A DNA stretch of 64,000 nucleotides from SGZJ01 sp949372955 (lineage in GTDB: Bacteria; Bacteroidota; Bacteroidia; Flavobacteriales; Flavobacteriaceae): assembly GCA_949372955.1 (NCBI GenBank), contig CASIAX010000008.1, positions 62,001 to 126,000 of the forward strand, read 5' to 3'. Of the stretch, positions 63,929 to 64,000 are shown piece after piece. The first letter of the stretch is position 1. Each line of letters begins with the position of its first letter. The notes below the pieces were generated by a model, which saw only the letters and a list, made by a program, of their open reading frames with translations, did no database searches and was not told where the DNA came from. The position numbers and the translations under genes were made by a program.

Positions 63929-64000
63929 GTAATAACATTACCTAATTTAGCATTGTATTTAATATTTAAAAAAGTGTGAGTCATGCGTGTATAAATATTT

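Noticed and set aside
1..64000. tRNA genes, CRISPR arrays, insertion sequences or prophage
   Set aside because: No T-loop-like GTTCGA motifs occur in the intergenic gaps, no spaced direct repeats, and no transposase, integrase or phage structural proteins are encoded.

Overview
The window looks like chromosomal core sequence from a marine-type member of the Flavobacteriia (Bacteroidota). The DNA is visibly AT-rich, and genes are packed with 1-15 base overlaps. Shine-Dalgarno sequences are absent. Several upstream regions carry the Bacteroidota -7 element TAnnTTTG, with a TTG about 19-23 bases further upstream in the best cases. Lineage-typical genes are present: fused E1 alpha/beta 2-oxoacid dehydrogenase, PorD of the type IX secretion system, a DUF6913-like protein, and a YbiT-like ABC-F protein. 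I see no insertion sequence, prophage, integrase, CRISPR array, defence island or tRNA gene, so this is an ordinary housekeeping region rather than an accessory island.

Layout. 1-10.7 kb: 3' end of uvrA, a LOG-family gene, a large degenerate M1-peptidase-like envelope protein, the E1 fusion, holA, a frameshifted HsdR-N-like gene, a glycosyltransferase and an OmpA lipoprotein. 10.7-20.7 kb: uvrD/pcrA, recG, a TlpA-like lipoprotein, pheT and an ABC-F gene. 20.8-30.8 kb: a cysteine-less thioredoxin-like lipoprotein, transaldolase, an SDR, the SRP RNA, glutaminyl cyclase, a beta-helix lipoprotein, glyA, smpB, pcm, a 3-hydroxyacyl-CoA dehydrogenase and yggS. 30.8-39.6 kb: a DEDDh exonuclease/GIY-YIG fusion with no normal start codon, a K+ channel, miaA, a two-component system, coaE, a YbbR protein, a glycosyltransferase and fabI. 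39.7-46 kb: recN-porD-coaBC-rpoZ-bamD-dapA-DUF6913. 46-52 kb: a two-gene 5'-nucleotidase, ligA, a GH20 hexosaminidase and cutC. 52-64 kb: amino acid biosynthesis, with metX-metY behind a SAM-I riboswitch, a complete trpEGDCFBA operon and thrA (aspartokinase/homoserine dehydrogenase).

How the genes work together. The right end forms a regulated amino acid block. ThrA makes homoserine, which MetX and MetY convert to homocysteine under a SAM riboswitch. The trp operon is preceded by a 19-residue leader peptide with tandem Trp codons, a terminator hairpin and an alternative pairing, which together make a classical attenuator. The recN-bamD segment couples outer-membrane assembly and type IX secretion (BamD, PorD) to CoA synthesis and DNA repair.

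Most noteworthy observations: the trp attenuator; the SAM-I riboswitch; an exonuclease whose catalytic motif lies upstream of any ATG/GTG/TTG; a one-base frameshift in the HsdR-N-like gene; and three envelope or ATPase proteins that lack the hallmark catalytic residues of their families. I found no convincing wholly new system.
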